Source: Fibrobacter sp. UWR3 (GTDB lineage Bacteria; Fibrobacterota; Fibrobacteria; Fibrobacterales; Fibrobacteraceae). From it: 64,000 nt of DNA. The notes beneath the pieces are model-generated. The model saw only the letters and a list, made by a program, of their open reading frames with translations. It was not told where the DNA came from and made no database searches. The position numbers and the translations under genes are program-made. The stretch lies in contig NZ_FRCW01000001.1 of the NCBI RefSeq assembly GCF_900143055.1, positions 1 to 64,000 on the forward strand. Direction: 5' to 3'. Numbering within the stretch: position 1 is the stretch's first letter; the number at the start of each line of letters is the position of its first letter. This document shows, piece by piece, positions 8,924 through 18,254 of this stretch.

Positions 8924-10281
8924 TGGAAGCTCTCAAGAAAGCCATAGATGCGTTCGTCAACGCGTTCAAGATAGCCGACCTGCGTAAGAAGATTCTCTTC
9001 ACGCTCGCCGTGCTCATCATCTACCGCGTGGGCGCACACATCACAATCCCCGGAGTAAACGCTGCCGTGCTGGCAGAATACTTCAAGAACTCGAACAACC
9101 TGTTCGGCCTGTACGACTCCTTCACGGGCGGTGCGTTTGCGAAAGCGACCGTGTTCGCCCTGGGTATCATGCCTTACATTAGCGCGAGCATCATCATCCA
9201 GTTGATGGGCTCCGTTATCCCGGGCATCCAGATGCTCCAGAAGGAAGGTCAGGAAGGCCGCGCCAAGTTGAACCAGTACACCCGCTACTTTACGGTGGCT
9301 CTCGCCGCCTTGCAGGGCTGGGGCATTTCTGTGTGGCTTTCCTCCCTCAAGGTGTCCGTTTCCGGTGTCCAGGTTTCTGCCCTCGCAGACGACTTCGCCA
9401 CCGGTGCCGGTAACATCGGTTTCCGCTTACTTGCTACCCTGACCTTCACCGCAGGAACCATCTTCGTGATGTACCTGGGCGAACAGATTACTTCGCACGG
9501 TGTGGGCAACGGTATTTCTCTTATCATCTTCGCCGGTATCGTCGGGGGCCTTCCGCGGGCCTTCCTCGCCCAATGGGAAATGTTCAAGGAAGATATCCAG
9601 CCGCTCGCTAGCGAAATCATCATTCTCGCTATCGTGGTCGTGATTATCGGATTTATCGTTTTCGTAGAGCAGGCGAACCGTCGCATTCCACTCCAAAGTC
9701 CTCGCAGGACTGTCGGCAACAAGGTCATGGGTGGCCAGTCCAGCTATTTGCCCTTCAAGGTGAATACCGCTGGCGTGATCCCCGTGATTTTCGCAAGCTG
9801 CATCATGTTCATTCCGGCCATGATCGCTTCCTGGTTCCCGAACGTCTCTGCGATGCAGTCGTTCGCCATCGCGTTCGTCCCGGGTCACCTGTCCTACAGC
9901 GTGATCGACGCGCTCCTTATCATATTCTTCACCTTCTTCTACACGGCAATCCAGTACAACCCTAACGACATTGCCGAAAACCTGAAGAAGTCTGGGGGAT
10001 TCATTCCGGGAGTTCGTCCGGGCAAGCAGACGGCCGAATATATTGACCACGTTTTAACCCGAATTTCTCTTCCCGGGTCGCTTTACCTCGCTTTTATTAG
10101 CGTTGCGCCCTGGTATCTGAAAGACGCCTTCGATATGAGTTTCTATATTGGGGGCACCTCGGTACTTATCGTGGTCGGTGTGGCGCTGGATACGCTTCGT
10201 CAACTCGAAGCCCAGTTGCATACCAAGAATTATGAAGGTTTCTTGAAGCATGGCCGCATTCGCGGCAGGATGGCATCTTAG
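8923..10281 (+). CDS. secY: Protein translocase subunit SecY
   Basis: The 452-residue inner-membrane protein has about ten hydrophobic segments. Signatures include [11 protein letters not shown] in the first helix, [16 protein letters not shown] in the second, QRR-like [14 protein letters not shown] in cytoplasmic loop 4, and [20 protein letters not shown] followed by a C-terminal block ending IRGRMAS. It forms the protein-conducting channel used by SecA, which is encoded at 43526. It is coupled to rplO and infA by one-base overlaps. Confidence 0.98.
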   Translation: MEALKKAIDAFVNAFKIADLRKKILFTLAVLIIYRVGAHITIPGVNAAVLAEYFKNSNNLFGLYDSFTGGAFAKATVFALGIMPYISASIIIQLMGSVIPGIQMLQKEGQEGRAKLNQYTRYFTVALAALQGWGISVWLSSLKVSVSGVQVSALADDFATGAGNIGFRLLATLTFTAGTIFVMYLGEQITSHGVGNGISLIIFAGIVGGLPRAFLAQWEMFKEDIQPLASEIIILAIVVVIIGFIVFVEQANRRIPLQSPRRTVGNKVMGGQSSYLPFKVNTAGVIPVIFASCIMFIPAMIASWFPNVSAMQSFAIAFVPGHLSYSVIDALLIIFFTFFYTAIQYNPNDIAENLKKSGGFIPGVRPGKQTAEYIDHVLTRISLPGSLYLAFISVAPWYLKDAFDMSFYIGGTSVLIVVGVALDTLRQLEAQLHTKNYEGFLKHGRIRGRMAS

Positions 10282-10499
10282 TGGCTAAAGAAGAAGGCAT
10301 TCAAGTAGAAGGCGTTGTGTTGGAGGCTCTCCCCAACGCATTCTTCCGTGTCCAACTCGGAAATGGTCACGAGATCCTCGCACATGTTTCAGGAAAGATG
10401 CGTCGGCATTTCATCCGAATTTTGCCGGACGATAAAGTGTTGGTAGAAATTTCTCCCTACGACCTCAATCGTGGAAGAATCACTTACCGTTACAAGTAA
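10281..10499 (+). CDS. infA: Translation initiation factor IF-1
   Basis: The 72-residue protein has the IF-1 OB fold: [40 protein letters not shown] and [15 protein letters not shown]. The GTG start overlaps the secY stop (TAGTG). IF-1 binds the A site during initiation. In many genomes adk and map lie between secY and infA; neither is present here. Confidence 0.97.
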   Translation: MAKEEGIQVEGVVLEALPNAFFRVQLGNGHEILAHVSGKMRRHFIRILPDDKVLVEISPYDLNRGRITYRYK

Positions 10500-10526
10500 T
10501 AGGTATTTTCAAAGAAGGTCAAACCT

Positions 10527-10643
10527 ATGAAAATCAAAGCCTCCATCAAACCCAGATGTGAAAACTGCAAGATCATCCGTCGCAAGGGTGTATTGCGCAT
10601 CATCTGTTCGAAGAACCCCCGTCACAAGCAGAAGCAGGGATAA
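10527..10643 (+). CDS. rpmJ: 50S ribosomal protein L36
   Basis: A 38-residue frame, [20 protein letters not shown], followed by [18 protein letters not shown], carries the zinc-ribbon pattern of L36: Cys-x2-Cys, a later Cys and a His. It sits in the usual place between infA and rpsM, with AAGAAGGT ahead of the start. Confidence 0.96.
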   Translation: MKIKASIKPRCENCKIIRRKGVLRIICSKNPRHKQKQG

Positions 10644-10652
10644 GGAGATCGT

Positions 10653-11021
10653 ATGGCACGTATAGCTGGTGTCGATTTGCCGAAAAACAAGACCGTCGAG
10701 TACGGTCTCACGGCAATCTATGGTGTCGGTCTGTTCACCGCAAACAAGGTCTGTGCTCAGCTGGGCATCGACAAGAACAAGAAGTGCGATGACCTCACCG
10801 AAGAAGAACAAGGTAAGATTCGTCATCTTCTCGAAGACGAATACTCCGTGGAAGGTCAGCTCCGCGCGGAAGTTACCCTGAACATCAAGCGTCTCTTGGA
10901 TATCGGTTGCTACCGTGGTATCCGCCACCGCAAGGGCCTGCCGGTCCGCGGTCAGCGTTCCCGTACCAACGCCCGTACCCGCAAGGGCCCCAAGAAGACT
11001 GTGGCTAACAAGAAGAAGTAA
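10653..11021 (+). CDS. rpsM: 30S ribosomal protein S13
   Basis: This 122-residue protein begins [19 protein letters not shown] and ends with the basic [19 protein letters not shown] segment typical of S13, which contacts P-site tRNA and the 50S subunit. The ribosome site AAGGAGA is 6 bases before the ATG. rpsK follows after 11 bases. Confidence 0.98.
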   Translation: MARIAGVDLPKNKTVEYGLTAIYGVGLFTANKVCAQLGIDKNKKCDDLTEEEQGKIRHLLEDEYSVEGQLRAEVTLNIKRLLDIGCYRGIRHRKGLPVRGQRSRTNARTRKGPKKTVANKKK

Positions 11022-11032
11022 GGAGATTCGTC

Positions 11033-11476
11033 GTGGCTGAAGAAGAAATCAAGGAAACCGCTGCCGCTGCTGAAGCTCCGGCCGCAGCCGCTACTGAAGA
11101 AGTTAAGGTCAAGAAGGGCAAGAAGCGTATTGACATCCAGGGCATCGCCTGCGTCAACGCCACCTTCAACAACACAATCGTCTCTATCACCGACGCTCGT
11201 GGCAACGTCGTCGCTTGGGGTTCCCCCGGTAACTCCGGCTTCAAGGGCTCCCGCAAGAGCACTCCGTTTGCCGCCCAGCTCGCTGCCGAAACTGCCGCCC
11301 ACAAGGCTTTCGACCTCGGCATGCGCAAGGTGGATGTCCGCGTGAAGGGTGCCGGTGGTGGCCGTGAGTCCGCCGTCCGCGCTCTCAAGAATGCGGGCCT
11401 CGAAGTTCTCTCCATTCGAGACGTGACGGGTATTCCGCACAACGGTTGCCGTCCTAAAAAGAAGAGAAGGGTCTAA
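11033..11476 (+). CDS. rpsK: 30S ribosomal protein S11 with Ala/Glu-rich N-terminal extension
   Basis: The S11 core ([20 protein letters not shown] to [15 protein letters not shown]) begins at about residue 35. Before it lies a low-complexity stretch of about 30 residues rich in alanine, glutamate and lysine, longer than in most S11 proteins. GTG at 11033 follows AAGGAGA at a good distance, so the extension appears to be translated. S11 lines the mRNA path on the 30S platform. Confidence 0.97.
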   Translation: MAEEEIKETAAAAEAPAAAATEEVKVKKGKKRIDIQGIACVNATFNNTIVSITDARGNVVAWGSPGNSGFKGSRKSTPFAAQLAAETAAHKAFDLGMRKVDVRVKGAGGGRESAVRALKNAGLEVLSIRDVTGIPHNGCRPKKKRRV

Positions 11477-11494
11477 TCCAAAGAGGTATCGCCT

Positions 11495-12469
11495 ATGATG
11501 TGGAAATCACTTCAGATGCCGCGTAGCTTCCAGAAGGTGGAATCTAGCGAAGACGGTCGCAAGGCCAAGTTTGTTGTCGAGGCTCTCGAAAGGGGCTGGG
11601 GCATCACGCTCGGTAACGCTCTCCGCCGTGTGCTTCTTTCCTCCCTGCAGGGTGCGGCAATCGTCTCCGTGAAAATCGAAGGCGTTGAAAAGGAAATGTC
11701 TACGATTCCGGGTGTCAAGGAAGATGTCACGGATATCATCCTGAACTTGAAGAGCATCCGCGTGAAGCTCCTTTCCGACCATGACGAAACACTGCACCTG
11801 GATATGTCCGGTGACGGCGAAGTCACGGCCAAGGACTTCATGGACAATCCGAACGTGGTCATCCTGACCCCGGATGTCCATATCGCGACATTGAACGGGA
11901 ACGCTTCGCTCTCCATGGATGTGAAGATCTCCTGTGGCCGCGGTTTTGTCCGTGCCGACGAATTGAAGGACAAGGACGCTCCGATCGGCGTTATCGCCAC
12001 GGACGCTAACTTCAACCCGGTGCAGCAGGTCGCGATGCACATCAGCGATACCCGCGTTGGACAGCGTACCGATTTCAACCGCCTGGAACTCGAAATCACG
12101 ACTGACGGCTCCATCGATCCCGAAGACGCCCTCGCATACGCTGCGAAGCTCCTCGTCGATCACCTGGAAATCTTCATCAACTTCGAAGGCGACCTCGAGA
12201 GCCCCGAAGAAATCGAGATGGACGAAGAACGCCAGCGTATTGCGACGCTCCTGCGCACCCGCGTGGAAGAACTCGAACTCTCCGTTCGTTCCAGCAACTG
12301 CCTGCGTATGGCCAACATCCATACCGTCGGCGAACTTGTGCGCAACAAGGAAAACGATATGCTCAAATACAAGAACTTCGGAAGGAAGTCCTTGGTGGAA
12401 CTTAACGAGGTATTGACCTCCATGGGCCTTTCTTTTGGCATGGACGTCGATGACTACTTGAAGGATTAA
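11495..12469 (+). CDS. rpoA: DNA-directed RNA polymerase subunit alpha
   Basis: The 324-residue protein has the N-terminal dimerisation domain (RGWGITLGNALRRVLLSSL, about residues 35-55) and the C-terminal domain that binds promoter DNA and activators (SVRSSNCLRMANIHTVGELV, and KNFGRKSLVELNEVL). Two ATGs stand in tandem at 11495 and 11498; the first, after AGAGGTATC, is used here. rpsD, often found just upstream, is absent. Confidence 0.98.
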   Translation: MMWKSLQMPRSFQKVESSEDGRKAKFVVEALERGWGITLGNALRRVLLSSLQGAAIVSVKIEGVEKEMSTIPGVKEDVTDIILNLKSIRVKLLSDHDETLHLDMSGDGEVTAKDFMDNPNVVILTPDVHIATLNGNASLSMDVKISCGRGFVRADELKDKDAPIGVIATDANFNPVQQVAMHISDTRVGQRTDFNRLELEITTDGSIDPEDALAYAAKLLVDHLEIFINFEGDLESPEEIEMDEERQRIATLLRTRVEELELSVRSSNCLRMANIHTVGELVRNKENDMLKYKNFGRKSLVELNEVLTSMGLSFGMDVDDYLKD

Positions 12470-12471
12470 CA

Positions 12472-12942
12472 ATGAGACACGGTGTAAAGAACAAGAAACT
12501 GGGCGTGAACGCCCAACACAAGCGTGCCATCCTCCGCGCCCTTGCTACCTCCATTATCGGTAAGGGCATGGAAGCCGAACAGTCTGCCCGCTACGTGCGC
12601 ACTACGCTCCACAAGGCAAAGATTGTCCGCTCCAACGTGGACCGCATGATTACCTACGCGAAGAAGGGCGACCTTTCTGCCCGTCGCGAAGCTGCCCGCT
12701 TCATCACGAGCCCGAAGGTGCTGCAGGACCTGTTTGCTACCATCGGCCCGCGCTACGCGACCCGCAACGGTGGCTACACTCGCATCATCAAGCTCGGCCC
12801 GAACCGCGCTGGTGACGCTGCCGAAATGGCCCTCATCGGCCTCGTCGAAGACGAGATCGTCGTGAAGGAAAAGAAGGCTGCTGAACCCGCCAAGTCCGAT
12901 GCCGTGAGCATGGTCGAAGGCGAAGGCAAGGCTTCCAACTAA
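12472..12942 (+). CDS. rplQ: 50S ribosomal protein L17
   Basis: The 156-residue protein starts MRHGVKNKKLGVNAQHKRAI and has the L17 core through GGYTRIIKLGPNRAGDAAEM. A charged tail of about 40 residues follows, which is longer than in E. coli. It is the last gene of the ribosomal run and ends 15 bases before a strong terminator. Confidence 0.97.
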   Translation: MRHGVKNKKLGVNAQHKRAILRALATSIIGKGMEAEQSARYVRTTLHKAKIVRSNVDRMITYAKKGDLSARREAARFITSPKVLQDLFATIGPRYATRNGGYTRIIKLGPNRAGDAAEMALIGLVEDEIVVKEKKAAEPAKSDAVSMVEGEGKASN

Positions 12943-12957
12943 GGCACAGCGCTTTTG

Positions 12958-12993
12958 CGAAAAAGGTCCGGCGTAAAAGCCGGACCTTTTTCG
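12958..12993 (+). terminator. Rho-independent terminator of the ribosomal locus
   Basis: A perfect 15-bp inverted repeat: CGAAAAAGGTCCGGC, a 6-base loop GTAAAA, then GCCGGACCTTTTTCG. The run of T lies inside the right arm and the run of A inside the left arm, so it could act on both strands. It ends the roughly 12.9-kb run of co-directional genes. Confidence 0.93.
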
Positions 12994-13080
12994 TATAGAA
13001 AAATGACACGGGAATGACTCTGTAGGCACGCTTTTTTTGTATTTTTGTAGAACGTCTATTTTATTGCTGGTTAATGAATT

Positions 13081-14259
13081 ATGTCTAGGTTCGCGACATT
13101 TATCCTGTTCCTGTCTGCTTTTTGCGCCCTCTCGTTTTCGGCGACGCTCCCGAGCGGTGTTACCGGCGTGACCCAGCAGGGAATCCAGCCCAGGAGCAGC
13201 GTGACGCTTGCTCCCGCGTATTCGGAAGTCACCGTCGATTCCACGTACAAGCTGGGGCCGGGCGACTTTCTCGATATCGGGCTCGAGAACAACTACCTGA
13301 CGGTGCAGATTTACCCGGACGGCTATGTCGCAATCGAGGAATGCGGTTCCGTGAAGGTGGCGGGCAAGACCCTCGCCGAGGCCCGCGAACTTATCCTCGA
13401 CCTTGCATCGAAGCGCTACAAGCGCGAGTACTGCTACGTGCAGCTTTCGGCCCTCAAGCGGTTCCGCGCGAGCATCATGGGCGCGGTGGTGCACGTGGGC
13501 CAGCACCCGGTGGACCCGCAGACGCGCCTCAGCTACTTTATCCGGCAGGCGGGCGGTCCGCTCCCGACCGCGAACCTGGAAGACATTACCCTTATTAGGA
13601 ACGACGATACGCTGCATATCGACTTCAACGCGATATCGACCAAGGGCGATTTCGCGAGTGACCCGATTATAGAGCAGGGTGACCGGATATTCGTGCCCTA
13701 CCAGGTGATGGGCGAGAACGTCGCGCTCCTGTTCCCGGGTTACCGCACGAGCGTGCCCTACAAGGAAGGGCGCACCATTCAGGAATACTTCGAGCTTTCG
13801 GGCGCCGGCCGCCTCCACAACTACGGCTACAAGGCCGTGTGCGTGCGCGAACCGGGTAGCGACCCGCGCTGGATTCCCATAACCGAGATGAGCAAGACCA
13901 CGGTGCAGGCCAACACGGAACTCGAGTTTACCGTGAAGGAGATGCTCGTTTACGTGGGCGGCGCCGTTGCCCGCATTGGGCAGGTGGAATACAACCCGAG
14001 CTGGCACGCCATCGACTACATCGCCGCGGCGGGCCTCAACACGATTTCGGGTACGTGGAGCCAGGTGAAGGTGTGGCGCGGCAACAAGCCCGACCCGCTG
14101 AAGCTGAGCGTTACCGAGGACCCGATTCTCCCCGGCGACTACATCGAGATTCCCAAGAGCCGCTACGAGGCGTTCAAGGACTTTACGCTGTTCCTCGCCT
14201 CGCTCCTCACGGTCGTGTCATCGGCCTTCATCATCTACGCCAGTTACAACAAACAGTAG
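13081..14259 (+). CDS. Polysaccharide export protein, Wza-like
   Basis: This 392-residue protein has a signal peptide (about residues 1-20, cleavage near SFSA). The polysaccharide biosynthesis/export domain starts at YKLGPGDFLDIGLENNYLTV (about 52-71), and ligand-binding SLBB-like segments follow. No lipobox is seen: the only early Cys follows Phe. The C-terminus holds a clear hydrophobic segment (FLASLLTVVSSAFIIYA), which is unusual for an outer-membrane export channel. It is followed by Wzz-like and Wzy-like genes with 6- and 3-base gaps, so it likely exports capsule or exopolysaccharide as part of that set. Confidence 0.85.
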   Translation: MSRFATFILFLSAFCALSFSATLPSGVTGVTQQGIQPRSSVTLAPAYSEVTVDSTYKLGPGDFLDIGLENNYLTVQIYPDGYVAIEECGSVKVAGKTLAEARELILDLASKRYKREYCYVQLSALKRFRASIMGAVVHVGQHPVDPQTRLSYFIRQAGGPLPTANLEDITLIRNDDTLHIDFNAISTKGDFASDPIIEQGDRIFVPYQVMGENVALLFPGYRTSVPYKEGRTIQEYFELSGAGRLHNYGYKAVCVREPGSDPRWIPITEMSKTTVQANTELEFTVKEMLVYVGGAVARIGQVEYNPSWHAIDYIAAAGLNTISGTWSQVKVWRGNKPDPLKLSVTEDPILPGDYIEIPKSRYEAFKDFTLFLASLLTVVSSAFIIYASYNKQ

Positions 14260-14265
14260 CGCACT

Positions 14266-15468
14266 ATGAAACAAGAGAGTTCAGGATTTATCGAAGTCTG
14301 CCTCAGGCTCATCAACAGCAACCTGCGGCACTTTTGGCTGTGCGCCTCTATCGTGATTATACCTACGCTCGCGGTGTTCGCCCTCGTGATGTGGGTAATC
14401 GAGCCCACGTACCGTTCCAAGGCGATTGTCACTCCCCCCTCGGCATCGAAGACGAGCCTCCAGGGTCTGGGCAGCCTTCTGGGCGGGGCTTCGGGCGGCC
14501 TCAGTTCGCTTCTCGGTTTTTCGTTCAGCGATAACGACGCGAACGCCGTGTGGACTATCCTCAATTCGTGGGAACTCCACAACATGGTCATCGACAAGTT
14601 CAACCTTGCCGAGCACTACGAGTTCGACGGCAACTTCCATGCCGACCTGCTGAAGGAATTCCGCAAGAACTTCAGCCTCGACTGCAACAAGGAAAGCATG
14701 TTCGAGGTCGCCATCGAGGACAAGGACTACAAGCTTGCCGCCGCCATGGTGCAGTTCATGCTCGACAAGGCGGATTCCGCGTTCAACGCGTTCAAGACGG
14801 CGCAGGCGAAGCAGTCGAGGGAATACATGCAGTCGCGCCTGGATTCGTGCGAGCATGCGCTCGACTCGCTGTTGCAGGGCTTTACCAAGTTCCAGGTGGA
14901 ACACGACTTCTACGACCCGGAAATCCAGCTGGAATCGACCATCAAGTATTTGGGCGAACTGCAGAGCAGGCGCGAGGAACTCTCGATTGAACTTGCGTTC
15001 GAGAAGGCGGACCGCGGCGAAGGCAGCAAGCGCTACGACGAACTTTCCAAGCGCTACAAGAGCGTGAACTCCGCGTTGAACGGCGCCCTCAACGGCAAGC
15101 AGAAGAACGTGGGCGTGGTGTCGCTCAAGAAGTCTCCCGAACTGACGGCCGAGTACATGCAGTGGAAGGCGCAGATAAAGATTCAGGAAGCGCTCTATAA
15201 GATTCTGCGCCAGCAGAGCGAGGAACTCCGCATGGAGGAATCCAAGATGCTCACCAACCTGCACGTGCTGGAAGCTCCCTGGGAAAACGACAAGAAGGTC
15301 GCCCCCCTGCGCGGTGTGACCCTCATCTTTACCGTGTTCGTCACGTTCCTCATCGCGACGATTGTTGCGAACACGCTCGACTACCTCAAGGAAGAGGAGG
15401 CGCGCGGTTCATCGGTCGCCGAGCAGTGGAAGGCGTTCAAGGGGTTCTTCAGAAAACAGAAGGCATAG
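14266..15468 (+). CDS. Chain-length determinant (Wzz-like) protein
   Basis: The 400-residue protein has the Wzz topology: one membrane segment near the N-terminus (FWLCASIVIIPTLAVFALVM, about 24-43), a long periplasmic domain predicted to be mostly helical with charged heptad-like stretches (about 170-330), and a second membrane segment (LIFTVFVTFLIATIVAN, about 350-366). A flexible Gly/Ser-rich stretch lies at about 65-85. No tyrosine-kinase domain is fused. It probably sets polysaccharide chain length with the neighbouring Wza- and Wzy-like proteins. Confidence 0.82.
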   Translation: MKQESSGFIEVCLRLINSNLRHFWLCASIVIIPTLAVFALVMWVIEPTYRSKAIVTPPSASKTSLQGLGSLLGGASGGLSSLLGFSFSDNDANAVWTILNSWELHNMVIDKFNLAEHYEFDGNFHADLLKEFRKNFSLDCNKESMFEVAIEDKDYKLAAAMVQFMLDKADSAFNAFKTAQAKQSREYMQSRLDSCEHALDSLLQGFTKFQVEHDFYDPEIQLESTIKYLGELQSRREELSIELAFEKADRGEGSKRYDELSKRYKSVNSALNGALNGKQKNVGVVSLKKSPELTAEYMQWKAQIKIQEALYKILRQQSEELRMEESKMLTNLHVLEAPWENDKKVAPLRGVTLIFTVFVTFLIATIVANTLDYLKEEEARGSSVAEQWKAFKGFFRKQKA

Positions 15469-15471
15469 CCT

Positions 15472-16911
15472 ATGTTTCACTGGATGGCTGTTTATCCGGT
15501 AACGTGCGCGCTCCTTCTGGTAGTGCTCTTTTGCCTGTTGCAGTCGTGGCTCCTGAAGAAGGACTTCTTTAGTCCGGTGACGGTTTATTGTTTTTCGCAG
15601 TGCATAACGCTAGCGATTGCCTACCTGCAGATAGACGCGTTCATGTCGGATTTCAAGCCGCTCACCTGGATGGTGTGGATACTCGGGCTTGTCGCCTTCT
15701 GTTCGGGCTGCTATGTCGCGAAGCTTTCGGCGAAGGCGCGCTCTCTCCCGGTGCGCGTCGTGGAGGCGACTCCCCCGCAGGGCTACAACTGGCGGCTCCA
15801 CCTGGTAATTTCGTTTTTCCTGTTTGCTTTGTTCCTTGTGGGCGTGGTAAAGATTATCGCGGTCGCGGGGAACCTCATCATATTCACCGAGAATCCGGGC
15901 CGCTGGATGAGCAAGGACGTGAGCTACGGGTACTTTCCGCTGCTGTTCAGTAGCGGGCCACTGTGCGTGCTCATGTTCGGGGTTGCCGCGTTCAAGAAGT
16001 TCAACGATGTGGTGTGGGTGAGGCGCGTCTCGTTCGTGATGGTGTTCGTGGTGATTGTCGTGAACCTGCTTGCCTACCCGAACCGCACGGCGCTCTTTTT
16101 CAACCTGGGATTCTTGATGATTCTCATCAACTATCTCTACAAGCGCATATCGCCGCTCATTATCCTTATCGCGATGGCGGTTGCTATCCTGAGCTTTGTC
16201 GCCATCAGTAACCTGCGTAACCAGTACGGTACCAAGGGGGTCGAGGACAAGGCGCTCGAGGTGCTGGTGGTGCTCCCGTACAAGTACGTGGCCAACAACT
16301 ACTGGAACATGGACTACGCGATAAACCCGCCCAACGACGACGAGTACCACCCGCATACCTACGGGCTTGATTTTTTGAGCGGGTTCCTCGAGTTTTTCCG
16401 CATCCCGGGGAGTTTCAGGAATTCGTTCGGCTGGGACGACGCGTTCAACGAGAGCATCCAGAAGGAGTACGGGTTCAACACCGTGAACTACCTGTGGGAT
16501 GTCTACAAGGATTTCCACCTGCTGGGAGTGCTGTTCTTCCCGTTCCTGTGCGGCATAGGCCTTACGGTTCTGCACCTGAAGCTGTGCAGGCCGTTTACGC
16601 CGAGGCAGGTGATGTTCCACGTGTTCTTTATCTACTTCGTGGGCTGGTGGTTCTTTACCTCGGGCTACAAGCAGAGCATCTACTGCATGTGGGGCGTGGC
16701 GATATACCTAGTGACTACGATATGCTCTAGGCCCGTGGAACTTTCGCAGGAAGGCGGCGAGCCTGCGGGCCAGTCGCCTGCAGGGCTTGCAGACGCGACT
16801 TTCAAAAACGGGGATGTGCGGGAATGCGCCCCGGAGTGCCTACCAGCGGATGCGCCGCTTGAGGGTGAAGTAGAATGCGAGCGCGACGGTAAGGAAGACG
16901 TCGCCCGCTAG
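15472..16911 (+). CDS. Oligosaccharide repeat-unit polymerase, Wzy-like
   Basis: This 479-residue integral membrane protein has roughly ten to twelve hydrophobic segments and a large loop at about 265-345, as in O-antigen/capsule repeat-unit polymerases. Specificity cannot be read from the sequence. The last 55 or so residues form a hydrophilic, Cys/Glu-rich tail, and their coding region overlaps by 72 bases the 3' end of the convergent flippase gene. The gene starts 3 bases after the Wzz-like gene. Confidence 0.72.
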   Translation: MFHWMAVYPVTCALLLVVLFCLLQSWLLKKDFFSPVTVYCFSQCITLAIAYLQIDAFMSDFKPLTWMVWILGLVAFCSGCYVAKLSAKARSLPVRVVEATPPQGYNWRLHLVISFFLFALFLVGVVKIIAVAGNLIIFTENPGRWMSKDVSYGYFPLLFSSGPLCVLMFGVAAFKKFNDVVWVRRVSFVMVFVVIVVNLLAYPNRTALFFNLGFLMILINYLYKRISPLIILIAMAVAILSFVAISNLRNQYGTKGVEDKALEVLVVLPYKYVANNYWNMDYAINPPNDDEYHPHTYGLDFLSGFLEFFRIPGSFRNSFGWDDAFNESIQKEYGFNTVNYLWDVYKDFHLLGVLFFPFLCGIGLTVLHLKLCRPFTPRQVMFHVFFIYFVGWWFFTSGYKQSIYCMWGVAIYLVTTICSRPVELSQEGGEPAGQSPAGLADATFKNGDVRECAPECLPADAPLEGEVECERDGKEDVAR

Positions 16912-18102
16912 GGTGAGCGCGGGGATGCATTCGGGCGCGAACATGCCCGACCCGTAGTAGCACACGCCGATATTGAAAATGCCTCCGAGGGCTATGAGCG
17001 TGCAGTAGAGCGCCATGCGGCGTTCCTTGAGCAGGGTGGATATCATGTTCATGCGGATGGCCTGCAGTATGAGCGAGCAGGTGAGTATGCGGAGGCAAAG
17101 CGAACTCGTGTATAGCACGTCGCTTGTCCAGGGCGCTGCAAAGAAGATTATCTTGAGCGTCCATTCGGGGAACACCGAGAACGGCGTGCTCACCGCGGCT
17201 ATAAAGAGGGTGAATATCCCGATGTCGCGCAGGTGGAGCGTGCGGCTGTCGGTCTGGTGGAGCGATATGAGGCTCGACGATATGAAGTGCACCATGAGCC
17301 CCGACGCCAGTATTATTAGTTTATGCGCAAAGTTGTACGAGCCGAGGAATTCGGGAGTTGCGGCATGCGATGCGGTGTATAGCCCCACCGGCAGGTAGGC
17401 GAAGCTTGCGATGCTCGCGATGGCGTAGGGGACCGCGGATTTGAACATGAGGGCGAAGAACCTGCGCGCATGCCTGCCGATAGAAAGGACCGCCGGGGTG
17501 AACGCCTGCCGCACGCCGAACCCGAACGCGGGCAGTGCCGCGAGCACCATCGAAAGCGCGATGGGCGCGATGGAATCGAAGCGGAGCGCGCAGAGTGCGA
17601 TGCCCATGATGGCGGTGTACGATACGGTGTGGAGTATTTTCGAGATGAGCAGCTTTTTCCAGAAGTTTCCGCAGATGAAGTACCAGTCGAAGAACGCGTG
17701 CTGGAACAGTAGCCCGAAGGCAAGAATGAGTTCGCCCCAGAAGGCGGGGTGGTCGTGGCGTGCGACAATCGCGAAGATGACCATCGCGCTGGCGGCGATA
17801 GCCGTGGTGAGGAGCCTCAGCTGCAGCACATTCCTGAACAGCCTGCCCTCGGTGGCCCTTTTCCCGAAATAGGCGAGAATGAGCGTGGCCATGCCGAAAT
17901 CGGCGAGCGCGCAGAATATGGTGTAATCGCTTTGTAAGATTCCGAAATATCCGAAGTTGACAATTCCGAGGTTATTTGCGATAATATTCTGTACAAGGAC
18001 GGAAACGCCTTGTATGAGTATGTTCACCAAGGAAATGAAAACGCCGATCTTTATGTTCTTGAATACTTGCAACGAGGGATAAAATAGATGTTTTGCTCGC
18101 AA
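16840..18102 (-). CDS. Polysaccharide flippase, Wzx-like (MATE/MOP superfamily)
   Basis: The 420-residue protein has about twelve hydrophobic segments and begins with FKNIKIGVFISLVNILIQGV, as in lipid-linked oligosaccharide flippases. It would move repeat units across the inner membrane for the Wzy-like polymerase. The frame opens with TTG at 18102 and no better start is seen close by, so the exact N-terminus is uncertain. It is convergent with, and overlaps, the polymerase gene. Confidence 0.78.
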   Translation of the reverse strand: MRAKHLFYPSLQVFKNIKIGVFISLVNILIQGVSVLVQNIIANNLGIVNFGYFGILQSDYTIFCALADFGMATLILAYFGKRATEGRLFRNVLQLRLLTTAIAASAMVIFAIVARHDHPAFWGELILAFGLLFQHAFFDWYFICGNFWKKLLISKILHTVSYTAIMGIALCALRFDSIAPIALSMVLAALPAFGFGVRQAFTPAVLSIGRHARRFFALMFKSAVPYAIASIASFAYLPVGLYTASHAATPEFLGSYNFAHKLIILASGLMVHFISSSLISLHQTDSRTLHLRDIGIFTLFIAAVSTPFSVFPEWTLKIIFFAAPWTSDVLYTSSLCLRILTCSLILQAIRMNMISTLLKERRMALYCTLIALGGIFNIGVCYYGSGMFAPECIPALTLAGDVFLTVALAFYFTLKRRIRW

Positions 18103-18138
18103 ATGTTTTGGACTTTTTCTAATTTTGGGTGCGGAAAC

Positions 18139-18218
18139 GCGAAAGTGGCGGAATTGGCAGACGCGCCAGACTTAGGATCTGGTACTTCGGTGTGAGGGTT
18201 CGACTCCCTCCTTTCGCA
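18139..18218 (+). tRNA. tRNA-Leu (anticodon UAG)
   Basis: The acceptor arms GCGAAAG and CTTTCGC pair fully. The anticodon stem CCAGA/TCTGG encloses CTTAGGA with anticodon TAG. A long variable arm (TACTTCGGTG) and a T arm with GGTTCGACTCC follow, giving a class II tRNA of 80 bases. The discriminator base is A; CCA is not encoded. trigger factor begins 36 bases downstream, so the two may be co-transcribed. Confidence 0.96.
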
Positions 18219-18254
18219 GAGAATTTCAAATTAAACCGCATATCGGAGTCCATA

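Noticed and set aside
18129-18254. An upstream start of trigger factor
   Set aside because: The open frame passes through tRNA-Leu; the ATG at 18255 gives the normal protein.
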